A stretch of 34,753 nt of DNA. It comes from Candidatus Cloacimonadota bacterium. GTDB taxonomy: Bacteria; Cloacimonadota; Cloacimonadia; Cloacimonadales; JAFGVF01. Where the stretch lies: assembly GCA_016838885.1 (NCBI GenBank), contig JAEKNW010000298.1, positions 1 through 34,753 on the forward strand, given 5' to 3'. This document shows positions 18,900-30,073 of this stretch, one piece after another. The translations under genes and the position numbers were made by a program. The notes under the pieces were generated by a model, which searched no databases, was not told the origin of the DNA, and worked only from the letters and a program-made list of their open reading frames with translations. Position 1 is the stretch's first letter. Every line of letters begins with the position of its first letter.

Positions 18900-19002
18900 T
18901 GCAGTAGAATTTAGGGAAAAAGCGAATAGCACTATCTTCTTTTGCAAAAGTAAGCTACATAATTTCAGGAATATATATATTATATGCCTTAAACCCAAAT
19001 AA
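18886..19002. repeat. Dispersed repeat, copy R3 (partial, ends with a direct repeat of TTAAACCCAAATAA)
   Basis: TTAAACCCAAATAATGCAGTAGA...AATAGCACTAT...CTTTTGCAAAAGTAA...TTTCAGGAATATATATATTATATGCCTT shared with R1 and with reverse complement of R5. Confidence 0.85.
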
Positions 19003-19085
19003 AAAAATTAACAATAAATTGCTTGCCTTTAAAACAGAAATTACTAGAATGAAAAAGTAAAATAAGATTCAAAGGATATATTTAA

Positions 19086-21557
19086 ATGAATAGAGAAGAT
19101 TCAATATTTTTTTCAGATCAAATAGAACATAAACATAAAAGTTTGAGAGATAGGTTTTATTATCATTTGGAATACACAATGATCAAAGATAAAACAACTA
19201 TCAAAGCACGTGATATATATCAATCTTTAGCTTTAACCATCAAGGAAAATCTAATAGAAAAGTGGTTAAGAACAGATTATGAATATCATAAAAGTAACCG
19301 AAAAATGGTTAATTACTTATCCATGGAATTCTTGGTAGGCCGCTTAATGATAGACTCATTAAACAGTATGGGTATTTTGGAAGAGGTTCGTGAGTTAGTT
19401 AAAGAGCTAAACTATTCATTAAGTGATATTGAAGAGTTAGAACCGGATATGGGCTTGGGTTCAGGGGGATTAGGTAGATTAGCTGCTTGCTTCATGGATT
19501 CCTTAGCTACCCATAACTATCCTGCGATGGGTTATGGAATTAGATATGAGTTTGGTATTTTCAAGCAGTTAATTAGACAAGGTTATCAAGTTGAAGAACC
19601 TGATAACTGGCTACGAGCGGGAAATCCATGGGAGATTAGAAGACCTGAGATTACTTATAGAGTTAAATTTGGTGGTCGGGTTGAACATTACCAGCGGGAA
19701 GATGGCAAAATCTTATATTACTGGGTTGATACAGAAGATATCATGGCAGTTGCTTGGGATATTCCTGTCTTAGGCTATGAAACTAACAATGTGAATACCC
19801 TTAGATTATGGCAAGCTCAAGCTACAGATGATTTCGATTTTGATTACTTTAATACAGGTGATTATATAAAAGCGGTTGAAAAGAAAAACATTTCAGAGAA
19901 TATTTCAAAAGTTCTTTATCCTAATGATAACTTCCATCTAGGAAAAGTGTTAAGACTTAAACAAGAGTATTTCTTTGTCTCAGCAACACTTCAAGATATT
20001 TTTGCAAATTTCAAGAAGCATTGTCGTGATTTTAATCAAATCCCTGATAAAATTGCTATTCAATTAAATGATACTCATCCTGCTTTAGCAATACCTGAAC
20101 TGATGAGAATATTAATTGATCAAGAAAGATTAGAATGGGATAAAGCCTGGGAAATTACTAAAAAAACTATTGCTTATACTAATCATACTGTCTTACCTGA
20201 AGCCCTAGAAAAGTGGGGATATAACTTGCTTCAAGAGCTCCTTCCTCGTCATCTTCAGATTATCCAAGAAATTAATCTCAATCTTCTTAATAGAGTCAAT
20301 AAGCTCTATCCCGGTAATATGTATAAGCTAAAGACAATGTCAATTATTGAAGAAGGCCAGCAAAAACATGTTCGAATGGCTAACCTTTGTATTGAAGGAT
20401 CATTCTCTGTTAATGGTGTAGCTAAGCTACATTCTGAAATTATTAAAGAAAAGATATTCAAAGATTTCTATGAGTTATATCCTGAAAAATTCAATAATAA
20501 AACCAATGGCATCACCCAAAGGAGGTGGTTAGATTCCTGTAATAAGCATTTAGCAAGCTATATCACTTCTTTGATTGGAGATGCTTGGAAGAAAGATCTC
20601 TTTGAGTTAAAAAAACTTGAGGAATTTTATGATAATGATGATGTCCTAAATCATATTAGAGAGCATAAATTAATAAATAAAAAGCGGCTAACCAAAAGAA
20701 TATATAAACTAACCGGTGTCCGCGTTAACCCTAATTCACTTTTTGATGTTCAAGTCAAAAGAATGCATGAATATAAAAGACAATTGTTAAATATCTTACA
20801 TATTATTCATCTTTATAATAAGATTAAAGAGAATCCTGAAGCTGATTGGACCCCTAGAACTATTATTTTCTCAGGTAAAGCAGCGCCTAGTTACTATGTT
20901 GCCAAAAACATCATAAAGTTGATAAATGCTGTTGGAGTCAAAATCAACTCTGATCTCCAAATAAAAGACCTTCTCAAAGTTGTCTTTATTCCAAACTACT
21001 CAGTCTCTCTGGCTGAGATTATAATCCCAGCTGCAGACTTATCAGAACAAATTTCAACAGCCGGTTTCGAAGCCTCAGGTACCGGGAATATGAAATTCGC
21101 ACTCAACGGTGCTCTCACTGTTGGTACTCTCGACGGTGCTAATGTGGAGATGAAAGAGGAGTTCGGAGACGAAAATATTTATATTTTTGGCTTGAAAGCA
21201 GAGGATGTAGTCCGGATGAAACAAGAAGGCTATTATCCGGAAAATTACTATAACTCAGATGCTAGTTTAAAAAAAGTTCTTGATATGATTAAATACGATT
21301 ATTTTAATCAGACTGAACCCGGTATTTTTCAACCAATTTTAGATACACTTTTAAAGAATGGAGACTACTTTATGGTATTAGCTGATTTTCATTCTTACTG
21401 TGAGATGAATGATACTATTTCTAATGATTTTAAAGATACTAAATTATGGTATAACAAAGTTCTTCTGAATATCGCTAGGTCAGGAAAATTCTCTTCTGAT
21501 AGAACCATCCATGAATATGCCAAAGATATCTGGAATCTGCAGCCTTTAAAGGTCTGA
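19086..21557 (+). CDS. glgP: Glycogen/starch phosphorylase
   Basis: 823 aa; GLGSGGLGRLAACFMDSLATHNYPAMGYGIRYEFGIFKQ; PLP site EASGTGNMKFALNGALTVGTLDGANVE. Confidence 0.97.
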   Translation: MNREDSIFFSDQIEHKHKSLRDRFYYHLEYTMIKDKTTIKARDIYQSLALTIKENLIEKWLRTDYEYHKSNRKMVNYLSMEFLVGRLMIDSLNSMGILEEVRELVKELNYSLSDIEELEPDMGLGSGGLGRLAACFMDSLATHNYPAMGYGIRYEFGIFKQLIRQGYQVEEPDNWLRAGNPWEIRRPEITYRVKFGGRVEHYQREDGKILYYWVDTEDIMAVAWDIPVLGYETNNVNTLRLWQAQATDDFDFDYFNTGDYIKAVEKKNISENISKVLYPNDNFHLGKVLRLKQEYFFVSATLQDIFANFKKHCRDFNQIPDKIAIQLNDTHPALAIPELMRILIDQERLEWDKAWEITKKTIAYTNHTVLPEALEKWGYNLLQELLPRHLQIIQEINLNLLNRVNKLYPGNMYKLKTMSIIEEGQQKHVRMANLCIEGSFSVNGVAKLHSEIIKEKIFKDFYELYPEKFNNKTNGITQRRWLDSCNKHLASYITSLIGDAWKKDLFELKKLEEFYDNDDVLNHIREHKLINKKRLTKRIYKLTGVRVNPNSLFDVQVKRMHEYKRQLLNILHIIHLYNKIKENPEADWTPRTIIFSGKAAPSYYVAKNIIKLINAVGVKINSDLQIKDLLKVVFIPNYSVSLAEIIIPAADLSEQISTAGFEASGTGNMKFALNGALTVGTLDGANVEMKEEFGDENIYIFGLKAEDVVRMKQEGYYPENYYNSDASLKKVLDMIKYDYFNQTEPGIFQPILDTLLKNGDYFMVLADFHSYCEMNDTISNDFKDTKLWYNKVLLNIARSGKFSSDRTIHEYAKDIWNLQPLKV

Positions 21558-21570
21558 ACTTAGAAACATT

Positions 21571-21592
21571 GGGGCGTATCCACTATACGCCC
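21571..21592 (+). terminator. Hairpin downstream of glgP
   Basis: GGGCGTAT-CCACT-ATACGCCC, 8-bp perfect stem, about 15 nt past the stop; weak T tract. Confidence 0.5.
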
Positions 21593-21784
21593 TTAAACCC
21601 AAATGGTGCAATAGGCCTTTGCGAATAGCACTCTTCATCAAATATTCTTACCTTTATAGATTTCTTTCTTCTATCTCTTTGTTTAACCCGAATGGTGCAG
21701 TAGAGCTTTAGAGAAGAGTGCAGATTCTTTTGCAAAAGAATATAGTGCTATTCTCAAAGATCTACTGCATTATTTGGGATTAAA
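21592..21784. repeat. Dispersed repeat, copy R4 (partial end at about 21592-21638 plus a complete ~102 bp short form at 21682-21784)
   Basis: TTTAACCCGAATGGTGCAGTAGAGCTTTAG...GATTCTTTTGCAAAAGAATATAGTGCTATTCTCAAAGATCTACTGCATTATTTGGGATTAAA; terminal inverted repeats present. Confidence 0.88.
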
Positions 21785-21796
21785 TAAATGATTTTC

Positions 21797-22171
21797 TTAT
21801 TCAGTAGAAAGAATCATTTCCAGAGTCTCTAAGAGAGTATCCTGGGAGATAGGTTTAGTTAGATAGTAATCACAGCCAGCATTGAGAGCAATTATTTTTT
21901 CTTCAGGGTAAGCATAAGCTGTCAGGGCAATGATAGGCTTTTTATAATCTAATTTTCTTATTTCGCTAGTAGCTTCTATACCATCAATAAGAGGCATTTT
22001 TATATCCATCAAAATAGCATCAATTCTATCAGCTTCATGCTTGATAACTTCAATTGCCTCTGCTCCGTTTTCAGCGTGTATAATATCATAATGCCTAGAT
22101 ATGTAAGCTTGAACTAGGGTGAAGTTGTCCGGTTGATCTTCAGCAACCAAAATTAGTTTCTTATTTGTCAT
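21797..22171 (-). CDS. Response regulator receiver protein (CheY-like)
   Basis: 124 aa; VAEDQPDN, ILMDIKMPLIDG, IALTAYA, YLTKPI. Confidence 0.92.
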   Translation of the reverse strand: MTNKKLILVAEDQPDNFTLVQAYISRHYDIIHAENGAEAIEVIKHEADRIDAILMDIKMPLIDGIEATSEIRKLDYKKPIIALTAYAYPEEKIIALNAGCDYYLTKPISQDTLLETLEMILSTE

Positions 22172-23771
22172 GTTTCTCTCCTTGAGTGATGTATGAATAG
22201 GGTAATTCTAGATAAAATGTTGTACCTTGATTTAGCGATGACTCAACAGTAATTCTACCGTTAAGCAGTTTGCATAATGCTTGGCATATTGAAAGTCCTA
22301 GGCCTGAACCTGCTTTTAATGAGTCCAATTTGTGAAAACGGTCAAAGATGATTTGCAGGTTTTCTTGGGCTATACCAATTCCTGTATCTTTCACGAACAA
22401 AGTAATCTTATCAGTATCATGGGAATGTATTCCAAAATCGATATAGCCTCTATTTGTGAATTTAAAGGCATTGGTTAATAAGTTTGAGATAATTTGAGAA
22501 AGTTTATTCTCATCGGTTTCAAGTGGAAGTGAAGAAATGTTTTGAGTTGATAATCTTAATGAAACTTTATCATTATCTATCTGTTTGAATTTTCTGAACG
22601 CATCATTTAAAAAACTAATCAAATCGATTTTGCAATAATTCAAAGTTAAACTCTTTGATTCTATCAAAGAGTAGATTAGGATATCATCTATGATATTAAG
22701 CAAAAAAACATTATTAGTTTGGATTATGTTAATATAATTATTGATTTGAGATTGGTCTTTAACATCTTTTAGAACAGAAGAGAAGCCTACGATAGCATTG
22801 AGGGGTGTTCTAATTTCATGACTTACATGAGCTAAGAAAGAAGATTTCAATTTATCACTCTCTTCAGCTTTTTCCTTAGCAATTTCTAACTCCATCATTT
22901 TATTTGAGAGAGTTTGATTGAGTACATTTAATTCTTGATTTTTCTTTGCTAGGGATTTTTGATACCTAATAATGCTTGTAATATCACTAATTATACATAC
23001 AACGCCAATAATGTTTCCATCACTGTCATAGTTTGGAGAATATACTTCGCGAGTAAAGCCACTCAAGTTGGTAATTGGATTGATGAACTCTACGGATTCC
23101 AAGATTACTACTTCACCTTGAAGAGCTCGCTTTAAACCATCTGTAACTTCAGAGTATGTCCCTTGATTAAATATTTCTGTAGTATGTTTGCCTATAACTT
23201 CACTAGCAGGGAGACCAGTTGTCTTTGCCATGAAGTTGTTCCAAACCGTATAACGTAAGTCTTTATCATAAACTATGATTCCTTCAGAAGCATTTTGAAT
23301 AAGGTTCTGATTAAATATTAAAGAGTCTTTCAGTTGTTTATTCACAATAGAATGTTCATTTTCTAATTCAATAAATTCGGTGTCATCGTAAATAACGGAA
23401 AAAAGATATAATTTGTTATTTAGGGTGATTTTACTACTATGAACTCTTACTGTCCTGATGGAATCATCTGCTAACTTATGATTAAAAATAAAGGAAAATC
23501 TGTTATTCTCTCTAACTTCGTTAAATCTTTTAACTATCTCTTCTCGTGAGAGAATATTAATCTCAAAGATTGTCATGCTTAAGAGAATATCCTTGGGATA
23601 CTTATAAAATTCAACAGCACTTTTGTTGGCATCAACAATTCTTCCGTTATCAGGATCCATTATAAGTATGATTGATAAGTTATCATCAAATAGGTGATTA
23701 CACTCTTGTCTTATGAGAGATAAATCATTGGGGCAATCAACAACTTGATTAGAATTGTTATTTTCCATCAT
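22161..23771 (-). CDS. PAS-domain sensor histidine kinase
   Basis: 536 aa; PAS domains; [21 protein letters not shown]-box; HATPase DTGIGI...GSGLGLSI; 11-nt overlap with the response regulator. Confidence 0.93.
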   Translation of the reverse strand: MMENNNSNQVVDCPNDLSLIRQECNHLFDDNLSIILIMDPDNGRIVDANKSAVEFYKYPKDILLSMTIFEINILSREEIVKRFNEVRENNRFSFIFNHKLADDSIRTVRVHSSKITLNNKLYLFSVIYDDTEFIELENEHSIVNKQLKDSLIFNQNLIQNASEGIIVYDKDLRYTVWNNFMAKTTGLPASEVIGKHTTEIFNQGTYSEVTDGLKRALQGEVVILESVEFINPITNLSGFTREVYSPNYDSDGNIIGVVCIISDITSIIRYQKSLAKKNQELNVLNQTLSNKMMELEIAKEKAEESDKLKSSFLAHVSHEIRTPLNAIVGFSSVLKDVKDQSQINNYINIIQTNNVFLLNIIDDILIYSLIESKSLTLNYCKIDLISFLNDAFRKFKQIDNDKVSLRLSTQNISSLPLETDENKLSQIISNLLTNAFKFTNRGYIDFGIHSHDTDKITLFVKDTGIGIAQENLQIIFDRFHKLDSLKAGSGLGLSICQALCKLLNGRITVESSLNQGTTFYLELPYSYITQGEKHDK

Positions 23772-26700
23772 CTTGGTTCTCCAAATATTTCTTGAATATT
23801 TTTATAAGTTCTCTTTTTATAATTGGTTTAGATAAAAAATCATCCATTCCTGCAACTATGCATCTTTCTTTATCTTCTGTTACAACATTGGCTGTTAAAG
23901 CTATAATTGGTATTTTATGGTTAATGTCGATCTTTCTCATTAGCTCTGTAGCTGTAAGACCATCCATTTCAGGCATAGTTAAATCCATAAAAACTATATC
24001 AAACTCGTTTGCCAAAAATAAGTCGTAAGCAATTTTTCCATTTTCAGCTTTAAAGATAAGGGCATTGGGTATCAATCTATTGATGATAATAGTTATCAAC
24101 TTCATATTCAAATCATTATCTTCGGCAATAAGAATATTCAGCGGAGTCTCTACATTTATAGATTCAGTATTATGTTTGAGTTTCCCTTCAAGCTGTCTCT
24201 TTTGGAAATAGAGCCTATCTTCAGCCTTCATTAAGTATCTATATAACTCAGTTTGTTTCACAGGCTTAGATAATCTGAAGCTTAAGTCTAACTCCTCAGA
24301 AAGAGTCTTGATTAACTTATCATCTTCAGAGCTATAAAGAAGAATTATTGCTTGTTTTTCTTGAGTTAAGTTTAAATCGTCCCTGATGATTTTAATGGCA
24401 TCTAAACCAGTCATCTGAGGCATTAGATAATCAATAATAATCACATCATACTTTTTTCCTTCTTGTAATAGTTGGATAGCTTCTAATCCACTGTTGATAC
24501 AGGTTACCTCGATTTTCCAACTCTCCAATATACCCTTCAAGATTTGTAGATTATGTTGATTATCATCAACACATAGGATATTTTTTATACCTGCTATTTG
24601 CTCATGTTCAAATTTTGGTCCGTTTTCATATTCAACTTTAAATGAGAAGAAAAACTTTGAACCATTGTTAACTATACTAACAAATTCAATTTCTCCACCC
24701 ATCATCTTAACTAGATTATTGGAAATAATTAATCCTAAGCCGGTTCCACCAAATTTCCTAGTTGTAGAGGTATCTGCCTGAGAAAATGCTTGGAATAGTT
24801 TTGTTCTTTGCTCCTCTGATATTCCTATACCCGTATCACTAACTTCGAAGAATATTGTTCCTTGGTAATCGGTAAGTTTTTTGAAATCTACTTTGAGCTT
24901 AACTTCACCTTGAGAAGTAAATTTTACAGCATTAGAAAGAAGATTGATTATCACTTGTTTTAAGCGAATTGCATCAATTTCGACAAACCTGGGAATGGCG
25001 GGTGAAATCTCAACTAAAAATTCTAATCCCTTCTTGGCAGTGTTGTATTTTATAATATCTTCAGTTTGTTCTATCATCTCAACAATATCTGTCTTGAGGA
25101 TATCTAGCTCCAATTTACCTGCTTCAATCTTGGAAAAATCTAAAATATCATTGATGATATCTAACAAGGATTGAGCTGATGTCCTAGTATTTTCTGCATA
25201 TTCTTGCTGAATTTGTGAGAGATGAGTAGTCAATAACAACTCACTAAAACCAATAACTCCATTAAGAGGCGTTCTAATTTCATGACTCATATTGGCTAAG
25301 AACTGAGATTTAGCTTTACTGGCATAAAAAGCCTTTTCTGCATACTCCTCAGCTATCTTGGTTTTGTGAAGAAGTTGTTCGTTAGTTTTTTTGAGGTTTT
25401 TCTCACTTTCGATTCTGGCCATAATATTAACATAAATCTGAACAAAGAAATCTAAAAGTTCTTTATCCATCTCGGAAAATGTAGTATGTTTTCGAACAAA
25501 ATCAACTCCAACAAAACCTAAACATCTATCCCCTGAGAAAATAGGAGTTGTTATAATACTCAATATCCCTTGTGGTTCCAAGATCTCTCTTACTGATAAC
25601 TCATGATATGATGCAACATCTTCAATTGCTAGAGCTTGATTGTTTAGGTGAATATTTACCCAGTCTGTCGCAGCGGAAAAGGGAACATTTTGCAGATTGT
25701 CCAATTCGGGAGATATGCCTTCTCCGCACCACTCATAGGTGTTTGACATCTCCTTGTTAGCCAAATCATAATCAAAAATATAAGCTCTGTCCCCGTCAAA
25801 GAATTCTCCAATCTCTCCTAGAACTTTATTGATAGCATCAGCAATATCCACTGTGCATATTTTAATCAAATTGGTAGAAAAGTCTCTTAAAATACTCTGT
25901 AATTTATAGTAATATTGAAGTTTTTTCTGATACTTCTTTTGCTGGGTAATATCTATCATGAAAGTAAGATAATACTTTTCACCGCCAGTCTCGAAAATCT
26001 CTCCTGATAAAAGGCCATGGACAGGTTTTGAAACATGACTAGTAATGGTTATCTCAATATCCCTAATCATCCCATACTTGTCAATTAACTCTGCTATTGT
26101 GCCCTCTTCATTAAGGTAACTTATCTTTCTGTCTAAGAACTTATTATAATATCCAATAAAGTTTTCTTTGTTCATTTTAAATAGATTTAGAAAAGCAGAG
26201 TTAAGATCTACAAACTTCTTATCTTCATAAGAACTCAAAACAATCATGGTGAAATTGTTATTAAATAATCTGTTAAACTTTTCTAAATCAATTGTTTGTT
26301 GTTTTTCAAACTTAATTCTACGGGTGATATCACGAGCTGCTGCATAGATATGGTTATTTATTGTATTAGATCTCCACTCTATATAACGATAATCACCCTT
26401 AATTGTTCTGTAGCGATTAACAAACTGAGTAACTTCATCATCATATTTTAATCTTTCCATTGTCTCATAAGTAGCCTGTAAATCATCAGGATGAATGAAT
26501 TCAATAAATTTATGTGTTAAGAGATAGTCACGTGAATATCCCAAAGTGCTTTCCCAAGATTTATTAACTCTAATGAAATTTCCTTCAAGATCAGCAATAC
26601 AAAGTAAGTCTAAATTTATATCAAAAAAATTTGAGAGATCGATATTGGTATTACTAGATTCTAAAACAGGTTGAAATGTGATAACCAGGTATTCATCTTC

Positions 26701-27018
26701 AGGTGAATACACTGATAACAAGTAATTTATGCTTCTAATTTTTACAGTATACTCCATATTAATGCTAAGATTTTTACTCGTAAAATTAATAAATGAATCT
26801 AGGGTGGAATAATAATCATCAAAAATCCTTGGATAAATCACGGACCCCTGCTTATCAATTACTTGAGATAAAGAAAGATTAATAGTTTCTAGAAACTTTT
26901 GATTAACTTCTATGAAAACCAAGTCATTTTGTTTCTTAATATTATCTTTAATTACCTTATGTAATGCATACCCAAAGGGCGCTCTGTCTAAAATTTTCTG
27001 ATATGTCGGTAAGTGCAT
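23758..27018 (-). CDS. Multi-PAS/GAF hybrid sensor histidine kinase with two C-terminal receiver domains
   Basis: 1086 aa; PAS repeats, [31 protein letters not shown]...GTGLGL, two REC domains ([23 protein letters not shown]). Confidence 0.93.
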   Translation of the reverse strand: MHLPTYQKILDRAPFGYALHKVIKDNIKKQNDLVFIEVNQKFLETINLSLSQVIDKQGSVIYPRIFDDYYSTLDSFINFTSKNLSINMEYTVKIRSINYLLSVYSPEDEYLVITFQPVLESSNTNIDLSNFFDINLDLLCIADLEGNFIRVNKSWESTLGYSRDYLLTHKFIEFIHPDDLQATYETMERLKYDDEVTQFVNRYRTIKGDYRYIEWRSNTINNHIYAAARDITRRIKFEKQQTIDLEKFNRLFNNNFTMIVLSSYEDKKFVDLNSAFLNLFKMNKENFIGYYNKFLDRKISYLNEEGTIAELIDKYGMIRDIEITITSHVSKPVHGLLSGEIFETGGEKYYLTFMIDITQQKKYQKKLQYYYKLQSILRDFSTNLIKICTVDIADAINKVLGEIGEFFDGDRAYIFDYDLANKEMSNTYEWCGEGISPELDNLQNVPFSAATDWVNIHLNNQALAIEDVASYHELSVREILEPQGILSIITTPIFSGDRCLGFVGVDFVRKHTTFSEMDKELLDFFVQIYVNIMARIESEKNLKKTNEQLLHKTKIAEEYAEKAFYASKAKSQFLANMSHEIRTPLNGVIGFSELLLTTHLSQIQQEYAENTRTSAQSLLDIINDILDFSKIEAGKLELDILKTDIVEMIEQTEDIIKYNTAKKGLEFLVEISPAIPRFVEIDAIRLKQVIINLLSNAVKFTSQGEVKLKVDFKKLTDYQGTIFFEVSDTGIGISEEQRTKLFQAFSQADTSTTRKFGGTGLGLIISNNLVKMMGGEIEFVSIVNNGSKFFFSFKVEYENGPKFEHEQIAGIKNILCVDDNQHNLQILKGILESWKIEVTCINSGLEAIQLLQEGKKYDVIIIDYLMPQMTGLDAIKIIRDDLNLTQEKQAIILLYSSEDDKLIKTLSEELDLSFRLSKPVKQTELYRYLMKAEDRLYFQKRQLEGKLKHNTESINVETPLNILIAEDNDLNMKLITIIINRLIPNALIFKAENGKIAYDLFLANEFDIVFMDLTMPEMDGLTATELMRKIDINHKIPIIALTANVVTEDKERCIVAGMDDFLSKPIIKRELIKIFKKYLENQDDGK

Positions 27019-27197
27019 TAATATTCTCCTAATTTATATCAAACAAATTATAAGTTGTTCTCAATAGGTGTCAATATATTTTTTTAATTAAAATCATGAA
27101 TATCCCTAATTTTGAGATAACGAAAAACAAGGTTGACATGGATGATTAATGATTAAATTTATAATTAATAGAAATAATTGAATTTTATATTACTTAA

Positions 27198-30059
27198 ATG
27201 GAGGAAAAGATGTTGAATGATAGACTAATAATTACTGATATTGGGAGCACCACAACCAAAGCAATATATCTTAAGCGTGATCAAAATAACTATAAGCTTG
27301 AAAAATTAGCAAATGCGATAACCACTGTTGAAGCTCCTTTTGAAGATGTGAAAATTGGAGTTTATCAGTCCATTAAAGAACTCGAAAGACTAACTAATGA
27401 ATCTTTTCTTAGAGATACTGCTAAAGAGGATAATCTAGTTTTTAAGTCTGATGTATCCTACCTAACAACATCTTCGGCGGGGGGAGGACTCCAAATATTG
27501 GTAGTTGGTTTAACTCTGTTTGACTCTGCAAAAAGTGCTGAAAGAGCTGCTTACGGTGCTGGAGGGGTTCTGCTTAATACATTAGCGATTAATGACCATC
27601 GTACTACCTATGAACAAATACAACTTATAAATAATTCTCATCCTGATATTATTCTCTTTTCAGGAGGAACTGACGGGGGAGCATTTACAGGAGTTGTCAG
27701 GTTAGCAGAAATTCTTTCGCTTGGCGTTCCATCACCTAAATTTATTACTGATAAGAAGATTCCTCTTATTTATGCAGGTAATGTTAATGCTCAAGATTTT
27801 ATGAGAACATTATTTTCCACTCACTATGATCTTTCTCTACTTCCAAATATTCGACCAACTATGGAACATGAGGTTTTAGAACCAGTAACAGAGAAAATTC
27901 ATGAGTTGTTCTTAAATAGTGTTATGGAAGATGCTCCTGGTTATGCTAAACTTAAACAGCTGACTGAAAGTGATATTCTACCAACTCCACTCTCAGTATT
28001 AAAAGTCATGGATTTACTAAAATCACATAATCCTGCTTCAATCCTCAAAGTCGATATTGGAGGAGCAACTACAGATATTTTCTCAGTAATCAATGATAGA
28101 CTGTATAGAACAGTAAGTGCTAATTATGGTATGAGTTACAGTATTTCCAATGTTATTGCAAATGCCGGTTATGAAGAGCTAAAGAAACTTCTTCCTAATA
28201 GATTTGGTGAAAATTTCATTAGAGACTACATTGGCAATAAAATGCTTAATCCCGGTTTTGTTCCCGATAATGACAAGGAAATCGCCATTGAACAAGCTGT
28301 TGCAATCTTAGCACTAAGATTATCTTTAGAACAACATTATGAAATGCATTTAAATACTTCCAAAATTGGTTTCTTAGAGTATGTCAAATCAAGATTCCGT
28401 GACCCTTTCTATGATCAGATGTATCAAGAAAAAGTTGCAGAAAAGAGTCAATTTCATCACTCTGATATTAGTATTGTGATAGGAGCTGGCGGTGTGATAT
28501 CTCATGTTAAAAAACCTCTTCAAGCATTATATATAATTATGCAAGGATTCCAAGTAGAGGGCATTACTCAAATTTGGCGAGATAAATATTTCATTTCTCC
28601 TCATCTGGGTTCATTAATCAAACTTGATAAAGAACAAGCTTATTCGCTCTTGATGAAGGATTGTTATGAAAACTTAGGAACTGTTATTCATCCCTTTATT
28701 GTAACAAAGAATGTTAATAAATCAGTTATCACAATAGAGCTTGGAAGCAATATCTACCAGATGAAGATTAATGAAATCAAATATATGGAAATAAATGAAC
28801 CAACTAAAGTTACTATAAAACTTTCAAAATATGCCTTAATAAAAGATGTTGATGAGACTACAAGTTTTGAGACAGATAAAAATCTGTTAATATCAACCCA
28901 TCCTAATCGAGATACTAATAATACAGAGTTAATCAAAACATTAAATCTCTACACCTTTGATAACGAGAGTGTTTTTGATGAATTAGAGTCCCAAAAGGTC
29001 GTTGGACATATTCATAAATATATAAGAAAGGCTGGTAAGTTTAACACAGATCTTAAGCTTCCCTATGAGGGAGAAATTAAAGTATCTCCAGGAGAGAAAT
29101 TACAAGCGTCTTCAATCTATGGAACAAATAATCATGACTTTCCCAAGATTTATATTGTTAGTTTGGTTAAATTATTAGGTCGAAGGTATGACTCAATCGA
29201 TCTAAGAAGTAGTTTATTAATCAAAGTTGGAGATGTTATCAAGTATGATCAGAATTTAATCGATATAGCTCACTCTCCTGTTCGTGGAATAGTGAAAATG
29301 ATTAACTATGATACCGGAACCATTTTAGTTAGAGAACATCAAGATTATCATGAGAAGCCGATAAAAGTTCATGTTGCAAAAATTCTGAGAAAAAAACCTT
29401 CTAGTTTGCGAAGTTATCTGAGGGTTAATAAAGGTGATTTTGTTTTTGAAGATGAGAATATAGCCTCATTGACTCGCGGAGCGAAAACAATTATTAGAGC
29501 TCCCAATACAGGATATGTTACTGATATTGATTATGAGAAAGGCCAAGTTACTATTCAATATATTCGCAAACCTGTTAATTATCCTGTTCAACTAAATTGT
29601 CAAGTAGTAGATATTGAAGATAAAATTGGCATAAAAATTGAATATGAAGCAATTGAATATCAAGGTGTAATTGGCTTTGGAAAGTCTAATTTTGGCAACT
29701 TGCTCTATATGCAAGATGTCCGTGATAGTGTTCAGCTTCAAGAAAAAATAATTGTGTTGGATAACCATGTTTCAATTGCTGATTTAAAGTATTTAGAAAA
29801 ACAGATGATTTCTGGATTAATAATTGCAGGAATAGAGATGAGTGATGTAGTAGCCTATATTGGGAAAGAGATCGGAGTTGCATTAACCGGTAATGAGGAT
29901 GTTCCCTTTCCAATTATTGTTATGAATGGATTTGGTGAATTTACATTTTCTCCTGACTTTATTGTTGATGTTAAAAAGAATACCGGAAGAAATTGTTTGT
30001 TAAATCCTACTACACAAATAAGAGCTGGTGTTACACGTCCAAAGGTGATTATTAATTAA
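27198..30059 (+). CDS. MutL/GlmL-family (glutamate mutase-associated) ASKHA protein with a ~500 aa C-terminal extension
   Basis: 953 aa; DIGSTTTKA, TTSSAGGGLQILVVGL, ILFSGGTDGG, KVDIGGATTDIFSV; C-terminal beta-barrel-like repeats (RGIVKMINYDTGTILVRE, TGYVTDIDYEKGQVTIQY). Confidence 0.82.
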   Translation: MEEKMLNDRLIITDIGSTTTKAIYLKRDQNNYKLEKLANAITTVEAPFEDVKIGVYQSIKELERLTNESFLRDTAKEDNLVFKSDVSYLTTSSAGGGLQILVVGLTLFDSAKSAERAAYGAGGVLLNTLAINDHRTTYEQIQLINNSHPDIILFSGGTDGGAFTGVVRLAEILSLGVPSPKFITDKKIPLIYAGNVNAQDFMRTLFSTHYDLSLLPNIRPTMEHEVLEPVTEKIHELFLNSVMEDAPGYAKLKQLTESDILPTPLSVLKVMDLLKSHNPASILKVDIGGATTDIFSVINDRLYRTVSANYGMSYSISNVIANAGYEELKKLLPNRFGENFIRDYIGNKMLNPGFVPDNDKEIAIEQAVAILALRLSLEQHYEMHLNTSKIGFLEYVKSRFRDPFYDQMYQEKVAEKSQFHHSDISIVIGAGGVISHVKKPLQALYIIMQGFQVEGITQIWRDKYFISPHLGSLIKLDKEQAYSLLMKDCYENLGTVIHPFIVTKNVNKSVITIELGSNIYQMKINEIKYMEINEPTKVTIKLSKYALIKDVDETTSFETDKNLLISTHPNRDTNNTELIKTLNLYTFDNESVFDELESQKVVGHIHKYIRKAGKFNTDLKLPYEGEIKVSPGEKLQASSIYGTNNHDFPKIYIVSLVKLLGRRYDSIDLRSSLLIKVGDVIKYDQNLIDIAHSPVRGIVKMINYDTGTILVREHQDYHEKPIKVHVAKILRKKPSSLRSYLRVNKGDFVFEDENIASLTRGAKTIIRAPNTGYVTDIDYEKGQVTIQYIRKPVNYPVQLNCQVVDIEDKIGIKIEYEAIEYQGVIGFGKSNFGNLLYMQDVRDSVQLQEKIIVLDNHVSIADLKYLEKQMISGLIIAGIEMSDVVAYIGKEIGVALTGNEDVPFPIIVMNGFGEFTFSPDFIVDVKKNTGRNCLLNPTTQIRAGVTRPKVIIN

Positions 30060-30073
30060 CTAAAGGTGATAAT

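Noticed and set aside
23792-25760. Plus-strand ORFs 23792-24028, 24944-25174, 25572-25760
   Set aside because: Antisense within the hybrid kinase gene; no support.
27133-27165. TTGACA...TATAAT promoter upstream of the MutL-like gene
   Set aside because: Spacing is 21 nt, too long for a normal sigma70 promoter; not reported as a feature.
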